Below, piece after piece: positions 1-7,984 of a DNA stretch of 64,000 bases. The notes below the pieces were generated by a model. That model did no database searches, was not told where the DNA came from, and saw nothing but the letters and a program-made list of their open reading frames with translations. The DNA is taken from NCBI GenBank assembly GCA_009664345.1, contig CP043547.1:3252709-3316708 (forward strand). The letters are read 5' to 3'. Position numbers and translations under genes: made by a program. Numbering within the stretch: the stretch's first letter is position 1; every line of letters begins with the position of its first letter. Origin of the DNA: Planctomycetales bacterium 10988. Its GTDB lineage: Bacteria > Planctomycetota > Planctomycetia > Pirellulales > Pb10988.

Positions 1-2
1 TC

Positions 3-938
3 CGCTGGTTCTTGTCGGGCACTTGGGGCGGTTACGATTGGTCGATGAAGGAAGTGATCGAAGGCTATTTGCGCCTGAGCGGGGCTTGTCTTTCAACCAC
101 ATTTATCCTGACGCAACGGACCGGGGCCTGTCGGCGAATTGCAGGAAGTTCCAACGAAGAAATCAAGGCGGAACTCCTGCCGAAGCTGGCCTCTGGAGAA
201 ATCTTCGCCAGCGTCGGCATTTCGCATCTCACCACCAGCCGCCGCCACCTCGCCAATCCGGTTCTGCAAGCCAAGGAAACAGCCGGTGGTTTTGAACTCA
301 ATGGCTTTAGCCCTTGGGTCACTGGCGGAAAGCATTGTGATTATATTGTCACCGGGGCGACACTCGATGATGGTCGGCAGCTGTTGGCCGTCGTGCCGGG
401 CGATTTGAAAGGTGTCACTTGTGATGAACCGCCCGAGTTGATGAGCCTCACTTCGAGCCATACCGGAAGTGTCAAATTCGATGGCGTGCAGCTTGATCGA
501 CGCTGGCTGCTGGATGGACCGATTGAAAATGTGATGTCGCAAGGGACGGGTGCCCGCACCGGAGGGCTTGAAACTTCCACGCTTGCCATCGGATTGAGTG
601 CGGCGGCGATTGGCTTTTTGCAGCAAGAAAGTGACAAACGGGCGGACTTGGAAGAGGCCACCGAAAGCTTGTCCAAAGAACAAGTCCGACTTCGCGAAGC
701 GGTTCTCTCCGCGGCCTCTGGCGAGCCCGTCTGCTCTACCGAAGAACTCCGCACCGATGCGAATCGCCTTGCCATGCGAAGTACCCAAGCCGCTTTGACC
801 GCAGCCAAAGGAGCCGGCTTCGTCGCTGGACATCCGGCCGGGAGGTGGTGCCGGGAAGCCCTCTTCTTCCTGGTTTGGAGTTGCCCACAACCTGTCACGC
901 AGAAATTGATGTGCGAATTTGCCTCGCTGCAATCATAG
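3..938 (+). CDS. Acyl-CoA dehydrogenase family protein, 5'-truncated by window edge
   Basis: The reading frame is open from the first bases of the window, so the N-terminus lies outside; about 310 residues are visible. The visible part reads as the middle and C-terminal portion of a flavin-dependent acyl-CoA dehydrogenase. A substrate-binding beta region (motifs such as GFSPWVTGG and GSVKFDGVQL) is followed by a helical region ending in KGAGFVAGHPAGRWCREALFFLVWS, split here only for description. Members of this family oxidise acyl-CoA thioesters, but the substrate cannot be told from this fragment. The C-terminus is short compared with typical 380-residue members. I cannot locate the catalytic base with confidence. 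Family assignment is fairly secure; specificity is open. Confidence 0.75.
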   Translation, partial: RWFLSGTWGGYDWSMKEVIEGYLRLSGACLSTTFILTQRTGACRRIAGSSNEEIKAELLPKLASGEIFASVGISHLTTSRRHLANPVLQAKETAGGFELNGFSPWVTGGKHCDYIVTGATLDDGRQLLAVVPGDLKGVTCDEPPELMSLTSSHTGSVKFDGVQLDRRWLLDGPIENVMSQGTGARTGGLETSTLAIGLSAAAIGFLQQESDKRADLEEATESLSKEQVRLREAVLSAASGEPVCSTEELRTDANRLAMRSTQAALTAAKGAGFVAGHPAGRWCREALFFLVWSCPQPVTQKLMCEFASLQS

Positions 939-1150
939 CAAGTGTTGCAGTCAATCGAACATTAAAGTTTGCCGATTATTCCAGAAGTTCCAAAGTCAAC
1001 CCTTTGCCTTTTGGCCTTCGACGGGTAGATTCGTTTATTCACGGTTATTTTTGCTATTTCGCTGGCCTTCCTTGTCAATTTCAGTGGGAAATTTGGAAGG
1101 GCAGATATTTATTTGATTTCGTACGTTTGTGGAAAAGAAAGGTCGTCACG

Positions 1151-1807
1151 ATGACAAATGATACCAATGTCCATTGGCATGAGCATTCGGTGAGTCGGGA
1201 AAAACGCGAAGAGTTGATGGGGCACAAAGGGTGCGTGATTTGGTTCACCGGGCTGAGCGGTTGCGGCAAGAGCACCATCGCCAACTTGGTCGATCACAAG
1301 TTGCACGAACGCGGCATCCATAGCTTCGTCCTCGATGGCGACAATGTCCGTCACGGCCTGAACGCCGGACCGGGGATGCTCAAAGACAAGCACTCCGAAG
1401 AGTTCGCCAAACGTTTTGGTTTGGGTTTCTCCGCCGAAGATCGCGAAGAAAACATCCGCCGCATCGGGGCCGTTGCCGAACTTTTCAACTCGGCCGGCAT
1501 CGTCACCTTGACCGCGTTTATCAGTCCTTATCGACAAGATCGTGACCGCGCTCGCGATTTGGTCGGCGAAGGAAATTTCATCGAAGTCCTCGTCGATGCC
1601 CCGCTGGAAGTCTGCGAATCCCGCGATCCAAAGGGTCTTTACAAGAAAGCCCGTGCCGGCGAAATCAAGGGCTTCACCGGAATCGATGATCCTTACGAAG
1701 CCCCGACCGCTCCGGAACTCGTCCTGAAGTCTGGTGACAAAGATGCCGAAACTTTGGCCGAGGAAGTAATTGCCTACTTGATCGAAAACAAGAAGATCTC
1801 TGGCTAA
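1151..1807 (+). CDS. cysC: Adenylylsulfate (APS) kinase
   Basis: Phosphorylates adenosine 5'-phosphosulfate to PAPS in the cytoplasm, the activated sulfate donor for reduction or sulfation. A P-loop GLSGCGKST lies at about residues 33-41, followed by LDGDNVRHGLN, EENIRRIGAVAELF, the FISPYRQDRDRAR segment and KGLYKKARAGEIKGFTG, all hallmarks of CysC. The 218-residue length is slightly above the usual ~200 because about 14-16 extra residues sit between HGLN and the GFSAEDR motif. The ATG at 1151 is chosen because an AAAGG ribosome site lies just upstream; the frame extends further upstream but shows no family similarity there. It appears monocistronic and is followed by a strong terminator. The sulfatases elsewhere in the window make sulfate metabolism a plausible context, but no sulfurylase gene is adjacent. 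Confidence 0.93.
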   Translation: MTNDTNVHWHEHSVSREKREELMGHKGCVIWFTGLSGCGKSTIANLVDHKLHERGIHSFVLDGDNVRHGLNAGPGMLKDKHSEEFAKRFGLGFSAEDREENIRRIGAVAELFNSAGIVTLTAFISPYRQDRDRARDLVGEGNFIEVLVDAPLEVCESRDPKGLYKKARAGEIKGFTGIDDPYEAPTAPELVLKSGDKDAETLAEEVIAYLIENKKISG

Positions 1808-1817
1808 AAAAACTTCT

Positions 1818-1831
1818 AAAAAGTAGTTTTT
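1818..1831. repeat. A/T palindrome AAAAAGTAGTTTTT
   Basis: Dispersed 14-bp motif lying 10 bp after the cysC stop codon and before its terminator. It is one of at least ten five-A/four-base/five-T copies in the window (see findings). Confidence 0.6.
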
Positions 1832-1847
1832 GTATTTTTGAAATAAG

Positions 1848-1877
1848 AAGAGGAAGGTTTTTCGCCTTCCTCTTTTT
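1848..1877 (+). terminator. Rho-independent terminator of cysC
   Basis: A stem of AAGAGGAAGG paired with CCTTCCTCTT around a seven-base loop is followed by a T run. It sits 40 bp past the cysC stop. The other side faces the 3' end of the convergent gene at 1900, so it may serve both. Confidence 0.85.
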
Positions 1878-1899
1878 ATGCGCTATTGAACGTCAGGGA

Positions 1900-3144
1900 T
1901 TATTGATTGGGGAAGGATGGCCCTTGATATGCTGTCGGATTCGCAGCGTTGGGCTGAGTATTGTAGTTTGGATAGCCCGGTACCTGGGGATAACCCGACT
2001 GTTGTGGATTTGGCTGCGGTTGATAGATCGAAGGCGGATTCACACTATTCGGTTGCCCTTGGGTTGGCGGTTGACCATAGCCGGGAAGTTGGCTGTAGGT
2101 TTGTCCTTGATAAGCAGGAGGTTGCCCGTAAGCAGGCGGCTGAGTGGTCGAAGGGGCAGCCGTCCACGGCATCGCGGGGGGATGTGGAACCTGCTGTTGT
2201 GGATAACCCGACGTTCCTTGATCGGGATTATTTGATGGGGATGATCTCAACGGCGCGGGGCTTGTCACTTGAGGCTGCATCCCCGGCCTCGAAGGCACCA
2301 ACTCCGCCAAGTTGATCTCTTGGACATTCGGCATCTTCGGGGGTTGGAACAACTTTTGATCTTCTTCGCCAAGTTTATTGACGCGAATTTCGTGGAACTT
2401 CATCCGCAAGCGAAAGTTCGCCGATGGCCAATAAAGTTCCACATTGTGCGGAATGGCAAGCCCGGTCGCTTCATCACGGCGGTAGTCATCCGTGATCGCC
2501 TTGGCCAGCAAGGTTCCTTGATCGTCATACAAGCCTTGTTCCAAAAGCCAACCATGTCGCGAGTCAATGAGCGTAATCTTCTGCTCCCAACCGTGGGTTC
2601 CTTTGCGAATCGTCTTGATCCGCATGACGCCTTCGCCGACCTTCTCCGGTCCGAGGTGTTGTTGCGACGGATCGAAATGGACCAGGCCCAAGGCTTCGAC
2701 AATCCAGCTCGGATCGACAGGGTACTCCTTGCGAATCGGGCTGCCGGCGAATTCATCATGGCGGCAATAATGGAGCGCTGGCGGTTCATTGCGGCGAATC
2801 CAAAACCAAAGATATTCCTCATTACTCCCGACATCGACCTCCGGCCCCGTGAACGTCGTAGAGCCCATCAATCGAACCAAGCGGCTGCGTGCAACGGTCA
2901 AATCGCCGCGAATGGAAGGATAGGTAAAGCCCCCCATGGATGCGGTCAACGTGGCATCGGTTACCCGCAAAGATTGCTTTTGCCGGGCGTCGTGATTGGC
3001 AAGCTCTAGGAGTTGCTGAAGCGTTGGCTCCGCGGGAAGGCGAGGCTCGAACGTCGAGAGCGAGGTTCCAGGACGCACACACTGTGCCCCTGTTAAAGGA
3101 AGCAGCAACAGCAACCAACATCCGATGGAGAAACTATGTCGCAT
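1900..3144 (-). CDS. Exported hypothetical protein with Pro/Gln/Tyr-rich C-terminal tail
   Basis: About 414 residues. An N-terminal hydrophobic segment (SIGCWLLLLLPLTGAQC) looks like an export signal; the Cys could be a lipobox, but Gln at -1 is atypical. Residues ~40-290 form a mixed folded domain with alternating beta-rich stretches (for example WEQKITLIDSRHGWLLEQ) reminiscent of LolA-like or outer-membrane carrier proteins, though I cannot name a family. The last ~130 residues are low-complexity, repeating GYPQ, PPAYGQ and QPN units. The ATG at 3144 is chosen over an ATG 16 codons upstream because it starts directly before the signal. The gene is convergent with cysC and lies 120 bp downstream of the same-strand gene at 3265, from which two A/T palindromes separate it. 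Confidence 0.7.
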   Translation of the reverse strand: MRHSFSIGCWLLLLLPLTGAQCVRPGTSLSTFEPRLPAEPTLQQLLELANHDARQKQSLRVTDATLTASMGGFTYPSIRGDLTVARSRLVRLMGSTTFTGPEVDVGSNEEYLWFWIRRNEPPALHYCRHDEFAGSPIRKEYPVDPSWIVEALGLVHFDPSQQHLGPEKVGEGVMRIKTIRKGTHGWEQKITLIDSRHGWLLEQGLYDDQGTLLAKAITDDYRRDEATGLAIPHNVELYWPSANFRLRMKFHEIRVNKLGEEDQKLFQPPKMPNVQEINLAELVPSRPGMQPQVTSPAPLRSSPSNNPDQGTSGYPQQQVPHPPAMPWTAAPSTTQPPAYGQPPAYQGQTYSQLPGYGQPPTQGQPNSVNPPSIYQPQPNPQQSGYPQVPGYPNYNTQPNAANPTAYQGPSFPNQ

Positions 3145-3228
3145 GATCCCGCTTCCTGCTGGATGCCTTTCCGCCTCTTGCGGAATGTTCAACGAATGTG
3201 AATTCGATCGATCTTGCTTACCGATCTC

Positions 3229-3267
3229 AAAAAGTATTTTTTACTTTCAATCCAAAAAGTAATTTTA
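3229..3267. repeat. Two A/T palindromes, AAAAAGTATTTTTT and AAAAAGTAATTTTA
   Basis: Two copies at 3229-3242 and 3254-3267, 11 bp apart, between two minus-strand genes. The second includes the stop codon of the gene at 3265, so on the transcript the motif begins at the TAA. Confidence 0.6.
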
Positions 3268-3747
3268 GGAAGAGCCGTTCTCTAAATACTGATCGAGCTC
3301 GTTTTGCAAAGCCTGTAGTTGCTCGGAGGTCAACTCGACTTCTTTCACTAGATAGACCGCTTCCGCTTGCGGGCAGAAGAGACACATGCCCTCGCTACCG
3401 TTTTCGGCGGATTGTTCCAAACGGAAGACCCGCTTTCGCAACATTAAAAGCGACAGTACATAGAGTAGGTCTTCACGCTTTTGCTCTTCGTAAAGTTTTG
3501 CAAAGAGATTGAGTAAGGCCTCTTGCGGGTCGATCTTCGGAGTGGCGTCTTGCTTGGCCTCGGGCAACTTACTCTTCCACCAAGCCACGGCCCCTTCGGG
3601 CGGTCCATCCCACGCGTCCGCGGCATAATCGAGCCGCTTGAGCAACTCTCCCTCTTCGAACACGACACTATAATAGGTTTCCCCAGGCTGCAATTCTCGC
3701 TCGCTGGCCGCACAGCGTCGCGTACAACCTTGCACGGTATATTGCAT
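3265..3747 (-). CDS. Conserved hypothetical protein with cysteine pairs
   Basis: About 160 residues, cytoplasmic by absence of any signal or membrane segment. An N-terminal part with CTRRCAASERELQPGETYYSVVFEEG and a C-terminal GMCLFCPQAEAVYLV give two Cys pairs that might bind a metal. An acidic helix-rich middle region (EEQKREDLLYVLSLLMLRKRVF) lies between. I do not recognise a named family; the architecture resembles small conserved planctomycete proteins of unknown role. Start ATG 3747 is taken because conserved-looking sequence begins there; an upstream in-frame ATG at 3801 adds 18 residues of poor quality. Same strand as the exported protein at 1900, so the two may be cotranscribed. Confidence 0.65.
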   Translation of the reverse strand: MQYTVQGCTRRCAASERELQPGETYYSVVFEEGELLKRLDYAADAWDGPPEGAVAWWKSKLPEAKQDATPKIDPQEALLNLFAKLYEEQKREDLLYVLSLLMLRKRVFRLEQSAENGSEGMCLFCPQAEAVYLVKEVELTSEQLQALQNELDQYLENGSS

Positions 3748-4533
3748 GAAATGCCTGTTCTCAATGAAATGCCTGCCCGCACAGAATCTTCGTGAAGCCA
3801 TGCAGGTGGAGGAAATGAAATCGATTGACTCGCGGATACCCTACGGCAAAGCCGCTTTGGGGACAATGTCAGTCCCTCTATTGAAGTGATCGAAAGCTCT
3901 TACTCTCTTCTTCGCGGATCGTGTTGCAGCCGTGATCCACAAAGTTCGCCAGGTCTGCCTAGTTGATCGAATGGCCCAATAAGAAAACTTGAGTTCAAAT
4001 CAAAACTTTTTGTAAAAAAATCCGGAATTTCTCAAGATTCCCTGGTATCGGCAAGCATTTTGCCTTAATGCCGGGCCTATTTCCTATGAATTACCTGCTT
4101 TCTCACGAAATCTCGTTTGCTAGGATCGTCAGTTTTCCGTTTCGCTTTCGTTTCTGATTCCTGCCAAGCTTGCCTATCTCCCAACGATGGATACCTCGGC
4201 TTCCCTGCCTGCCTAAGTTGAAACGACTGACGAGAATTTTCTTGAAGAAGTCGCATGAATTCCCCTTGGCTCGCTTTGGCGGCAAGGCTACAATCCGCCG
4301 CCGTCGTCGAAGCATTGACTTTGACTTTCAAAACGCAACCCGGTCGAGACGGATGGAAAGGAAAACATCGCACGTTGTGACAGGAATCGTCGCCTCGTGA
4401 TCTTGTTTTCTGCTCGAAACGGAACGGCTCGCGTTTTGACCAATTGATTGCAGCCAACCGATTTATTCTCTCGTTTTTGGGCGGAAAGACCACGCCAGGT
4501 CGAACGCTTCAGAAACCCGCATGGAGGCAGGGT
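3748..4533. other. Intergenic region without a supportable gene
   Basis: About 785 bp between divergent genes. Open frames here are short, lack ribosome sites and show no family similarity. An A/T-rich block near 4000-4020 may contain promoter elements for either neighbour but I cannot assign them. Confidence 0.5.
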
Positions 4534-5475
4534 GTGGAGAAACTCTTAATTACCGGTGTCGATGGAATCCTCGGAAGTAACCTCGCGACAACGTTCGCCG
4601 AGCAATTCGAGGTCGTAGGACTTTATGACTCGCAACCGGTCGAGTTAGAAGGATGTTTGGTCGAATCCGCCGATGGCGATCCCATCGCTCATCTCGATCA
4701 ACATCGCCCCGATTGGGTCATTCACTGCGGCCCGCATAGCCGTAGTAGCTGGGAAGATATCGTTGCCAGCCCCGAATTGCGATACCCGCAAGCGGAACGG
4801 TTCGCTTTGGAAATGGCCGAAGCTTGTGCCGAACGCTCCTTGCCGATGACCTTGATGAGTACCGATGCGGTCTTCTCCGGACCTCGCTTGTTCCATGATG
4901 AGCAAGCCCGTCCCGCCGGCGACTGCTTACTTGCTCAATCGGCCCGACGCTTAGAACAACTGATGCGAGAATTCCCCGTCCAAATCGTGCGAACGCATGC
5001 CTTTGGTTGGAGTCCGATGGTCGATGATCCTGGCCATGCCGAATTCCTCTGGCATACGTTGGCTGAAGGCTTGCCTTGTAAGGTCGATGCCGATCGCCAT
5101 GCGACGCCGATTCTGGCTTCCGATTTGGCTCCTTTATTATTAGAAGCCCATCAACGCCAGATTCGCGGGATTCTCCATATCACCGGTGCCGAGCGAACCA
5201 GCCCGTTCCGCTTCGCCGCGATCCTCGCCCGAGCTTTTGGCTTGAGTGGTCGCCATATCCGATTGGAAGCGAACAACGGCAGCTATTCGACTCGCCGCCC
5301 GTTTGTGCAAGAAACTTCGTTGAATACTCGGCGTGCCCGCCGATTGCTCAATCAACCGATGCCCATGTTGCGTGATTCGCTGGGACGCTTTGCCGAACAA
5401 GCCGCTAACGGCTACCGTGCTCAAGTCCGTGCCAGCCATTCCGCCGAATTGATTGTGCGATCGAAGGCGGCCTAA
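4534..5475 (+). CDS. RmlD-like sugar-nucleotide (dTDP-4-dehydrorhamnose reductase type) protein
   Basis: About 313 residues in the short-chain dehydrogenase fold. A glycine-rich nucleotide-binding start KLLITGVDGILGSN is followed by DWVIHCGPHS, MSTDAVFSG (the RmlD STDYVFDG-like segment) and the late motif RGILHITGAERTSPF. RmlD enzymes reduce dTDP-4-keto-rhamnose with NADPH. Here the catalytic YxxxK is not evident: the expected Tyr position reads AQSARRLEQ. A non-catalytic or divergent role, as in MAT2B-like relatives, is therefore possible. GTG at 4534 is chosen because GGAGG lies about eight bases upstream and the Rossmann fold starts immediately; an upstream ATG-initiated frame adds 30 unconvincing residues. 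No rhamnose operon partners are adjacent. Confidence 0.75.
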   Translation: MEKLLITGVDGILGSNLATTFAEQFEVVGLYDSQPVELEGCLVESADGDPIAHLDQHRPDWVIHCGPHSRSSWEDIVASPELRYPQAERFALEMAEACAERSLPMTLMSTDAVFSGPRLFHDEQARPAGDCLLAQSARRLEQLMREFPVQIVRTHAFGWSPMVDDPGHAEFLWHTLAEGLPCKVDADRHATPILASDLAPLLLEAHQRQIRGILHITGAERTSPFRFAAILARAFGLSGRHIRLEANNGSYSTRRPFVQETSLNTRRARRLLNQPMPMLRDSLGRFAEQAANGYRAQVRASHSAELIVRSKAA

Positions 5476-5499
5476 GACCGTTCTTTCGGATGGAACGTC

Positions 5500-5542
5500 A
5501 AAAAGCCCGAACTACCCATTTTAGGTAGACCGGGCTTTTTTT
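5500..5542 (+). terminator. Rho-independent terminator after the RmlD-like gene
   Basis: A long stem AAAAAGCCCG...CTACC / GGTAG...CGGGCTTTTT with a small loop and trailing T run, 25 bp past the stop. The A-rich left arm would also permit termination from the opposite strand. Confidence 0.85.
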
Positions 5543-5547
5543 GTTTT

Positions 5548-5700
5548 CAGGGTTCGAGTTTCAGTGTTCAGGTATCGGAAGTGATTACTTAAAAAGCGTT
5601 TTTTGCTTTTACCCTGAATCAAGCCGGTAGAAGAGATGACTAACGCTTCCACCGCGCTCTGAGCTTCACTACCAAATCCTGAATCCCGAATCCTGAAACC
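5548..5700. repeat. Composite repeat element A (inverted TTTCAGGTTCGGG arms around an A/T palindrome)
   Basis: The left arm at 5548-5578 and right arm at 5675-5700 are inverted versions of a degenerate GGGTTC-GGGTTTCAG repeat. Between them lies AAAAAGCGTTTTTT at 5591-5604. A second element of the same layout and nearly the same length is at 6684-6842. Each lies just 3' of one of the two paralogous isomerase-like genes. Confidence 0.6.
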
Positions 5701-5743
5701 GATTCGTCACCCTGTCTATGGTAAAGCCCCGCCGATAAGCGTT

Positions 5744-6652
5744 CTACACCGGCAATAACTTATCCATCAATTTCGAGGTGTCGGCTTCGTCGTGGTCGGC
5801 CCCTTCGCGGGTGGCCCAACCTTTGAAGTTGATTTCATTGAGGGCTTTGGTCACTTCTTTCCAATTGACATCGCCTTCGCCAAGACGGCAGAAGCCGTTC
5901 TCTTTGCCCCAATCTTTGACATCCAGCTTAATGGTCCGTTCGCCGAGGGTGCGAATCCAATCCTCGCTAGGGCTGAACTTGCGACAGTTGCCGATATCGA
6001 AATAGGCACCGCACCAAGGATGATCGATCTCATCAATGTAATCGCGGAACTCTTCCGGCGTTTCACAAAAGCCGTTCCACACATTTTCGATCAAAACATA
6101 AACGCCCAAGCGACTGGCAAGCGGCATGAATTTGCGAATCTCTTTAATTGATCGCTCCCAGACCTGGTCGTGATTTTCGTTTTCCCCGGTCACCTTGCCC
6201 GGCACCAGCAGCACGCTGGAGGCACCCAAGAAGTTCGCATCTTTGATCGCTTGCTGCATCGCATCTTGCCCAATCTGCCGAACCTTGGGATCAGGGTCCG
6301 AAAGGCGTTGCCGCCAGTGGACTTTGTTGACCAGTCCGTGAATGGGGAAATCGACTTTCTTCATCGCTCGTCGCAAGGCTTTGATGTCCGCGATGCCAGG
6401 GCTGTGCGATTCGACTCCATCGAAACCGAGTTGTTTCAGTTCTTGAAGGCGTTCGATCATCGAGGCTTCATCTTCGCCGATGGCATTCCCTTTGGTGGCA
6501 TGCAGGGTGTGGGCGGTGTTCTTCAATAGCGAAGCCTCCGTCCAAGTCGGAGTGGTGGCCAAGACCGAACCGGCCGCCAGCGTGCTTCCGGTGGCTTGTA
6601 AAAACTGACGGCGAGTGGGCGAATGTTTTTGCTCGGAAGAATGTTCTTTCAT
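5744..6652 (-). CDS. Tat-exported sugar phosphate isomerase/epimerase family protein (TIM barrel), copy 1
   Basis: 302 residues. A twin-arginine signal (TRRQFLQATGSTLAAGSVLA) indicates folded export. The body is a xylose-isomerase-like TIM barrel (AP endonuclease 2 superfamily), with LKQLGFDGVESHSPG, VLIENVWNGFCETPEEF, HPWCGAYFDIGNCRKF and KLDVKDWGKENGFCRLGEGDVNW. The Glu, Asp, His and Glu positions expected to bind a divalent metal are present. The family isomerises or epimerises sugars; many planctomycete members have no assigned substrate. Paralogous to the next gene at 6854, roughly two-thirds identical by eye, in tandem and same orientation, so a local duplication is likely. Confidence 0.88.
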   Translation of the reverse strand: MKEHSSEQKHSPTRRQFLQATGSTLAAGSVLATTPTWTEASLLKNTAHTLHATKGNAIGEDEASMIERLQELKQLGFDGVESHSPGIADIKALRRAMKKVDFPIHGLVNKVHWRQRLSDPDPKVRQIGQDAMQQAIKDANFLGASSVLLVPGKVTGENENHDQVWERSIKEIRKFMPLASRLGVYVLIENVWNGFCETPEEFRDYIDEIDHPWCGAYFDIGNCRKFSPSEDWIRTLGERTIKLDVKDWGKENGFCRLGEGDVNWKEVTKALNEINFKGWATREGADHDEADTSKLMDKLLPV

Positions 6653-6683
6653 TGATTTTACCTTCTATTAAAGAGGGGAAGTA

Positions 6684-6842
6684 GGGTTCGGGTTTCAGGG
6701 TTCAGGTTTCGGGATTCTTTTTAAAATCGAAAAGTACTTTTTGTTTTTAAGATGAGTATCTTCAATCTGTAACCAAAAGTGATTCACCCGCTTCAACGGT
6801 TTGCCATCGAACCCGAAACCTGAACCCTGAAACCCGAAACCT
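6684..6842. repeat. Composite repeat element B (inverted arms around an A/T palindrome)
   Basis: The left arm 6684-6717 and inverted right arm 6807-6842 can pair over most of their length. AAAAGTACTTTTT at 6730-6742 lies in the same relative place as the palindrome of element A. It fills the gap between the two isomerase paralogues. Confidence 0.65.
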
Positions 6843-6853
6843 ATAAAAAAAAT

Positions 6854-7753
6854 CTAAACAGGAAGAAGTTGGTCCATCAATTTCGAAGTATCCGCTTCAT
6901 CGCGATCGACACCTTCGCGGGTGGCCCAACCGTGGAAGGAAAATTCCGCTAGGGCTTGGTTCACTTCAGGCCAATTGACATCCCCTTCGCCGAGGCGACA
7001 GAAGCCATTGCGTTCCTGATGATCCTTGCCCCAATCTTTGACATCTAGTTTTACAATGCGTTTGCCGAGAGTGCGAATCCAATCTTCGCTCGGCCCGAAC
7101 TTGCGACAATTACCAATATCAAAGTAAGCCCCGACGGCGGGATGCCCGATCTCATCGAGGTAGTCGCGAAATTCCTCCGGCGTTTCACAAAAGCCGTTCC
7201 AAACATTTTCCACGAGGATCGAAATCCCTAACCGTTGGGCCAGCGGGGCGACTTTGCGAATGTGGGGAATCGATCGCTCCCAGACATGCTGATGATTTTC
7301 CTCCGGGCCTTTGACCCGACCGGGAACCAGCAGGACGCTCGTTGCTCCGAGGAAATGTGCCCCGCGAATCGCTTCGGCCAAGCCCTCTCGGCCTAACTCG
7401 CGGACTTTGGGATCAGGGTCGGAAAGACGGTACTTACGATGACTCTTATTGATAATGCCATGCACCGGGAAATCGGCCTTTTTGATGGCATTCTTCAAGG
7501 CTTTCAAATCGGGAACGCCGGGAATATCGGCTTCCAACCCGTCGAAGCCGAGATGTTTGAGTTCTCGCAGTCGGGCAATCATGGCGGTTTCGTCCTCGCC
7601 GATGGTTCCCCCTTTGACCGCATGCAAGGTGTGGGCGGTTTTCAATTCGGCTGCCTGACACAAAGTCGGCTTTAGAGAAAGGAGCGAACCCGCGGCAAGC
7701 GAGCCCCCCGCCGCTTGGAGAAATGTGCGTCGATCCGGCAAGCCTGTATTCAT
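6854..7753 (-). CDS. Tat-exported sugar phosphate isomerase/epimerase family protein (TIM barrel), copy 2
   Basis: 299 residues from ATG 7753, preceded by AAGGGAAA; an upstream in-frame start adds 19 residues without family support. The Tat signal DRRTFLQAAGGSLAAGSLLS is followed by the same barrel motifs as copy 1: LGFDGLEADIPG, ILVENVWNGFCETPEEF, GAYFDIGNCRKF and KLDVKDWGKDHQERNGFCRLGEG. There is a short HQER insertion relative to copy 1. Probable substrate is a sugar or polyol outside the cytoplasm, but nothing here fixes it. The divergent neighbour is a sulfatase, which could place the pair in degradation of sulfated or complex carbohydrates; that is inference from context only. Confidence 0.88.
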   Translation of the reverse strand: MNTGLPDRRTFLQAAGGSLAAGSLLSLKPTLCQAAELKTAHTLHAVKGGTIGEDETAMIARLRELKHLGFDGLEADIPGVPDLKALKNAIKKADFPVHGIINKSHRKYRLSDPDPKVRELGREGLAEAIRGAHFLGATSVLLVPGRVKGPEENHQHVWERSIPHIRKVAPLAQRLGISILVENVWNGFCETPEEFRDYLDEIGHPAVGAYFDIGNCRKFGPSEDWIRTLGKRIVKLDVKDWGKDHQERNGFCRLGEGDVNWPEVNQALAEFSFHGWATREGVDRDEADTSKLMDQLLPV

Positions 7754-7984
7754 CGGTTTTCCCTTCTCATTTTCGACTTTCTTTTCAAAGTTGTTAACAA
7801 GGCAGACCACAAAATGTCGCCATTATAGCTCAGTCCGAGGACAGAAGCGAACCTCTGCTTGCAATTTCCTCCAGCATCTCTCAAACTAGAATGTGCTGTC
7901 CGAAACATAGGAAAACTACGTATAGGCGTTTACGATATCCACACCGACGGCAGCCAGGCAACTTTTGAAGAATGGGAATGAACG

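Noticed and set aside
845-1150. An N-terminal extension of CysC in the same open frame
   Set aside because: It has no family similarity, overlaps the preceding gene, and a good ribosome site marks ATG 1151.
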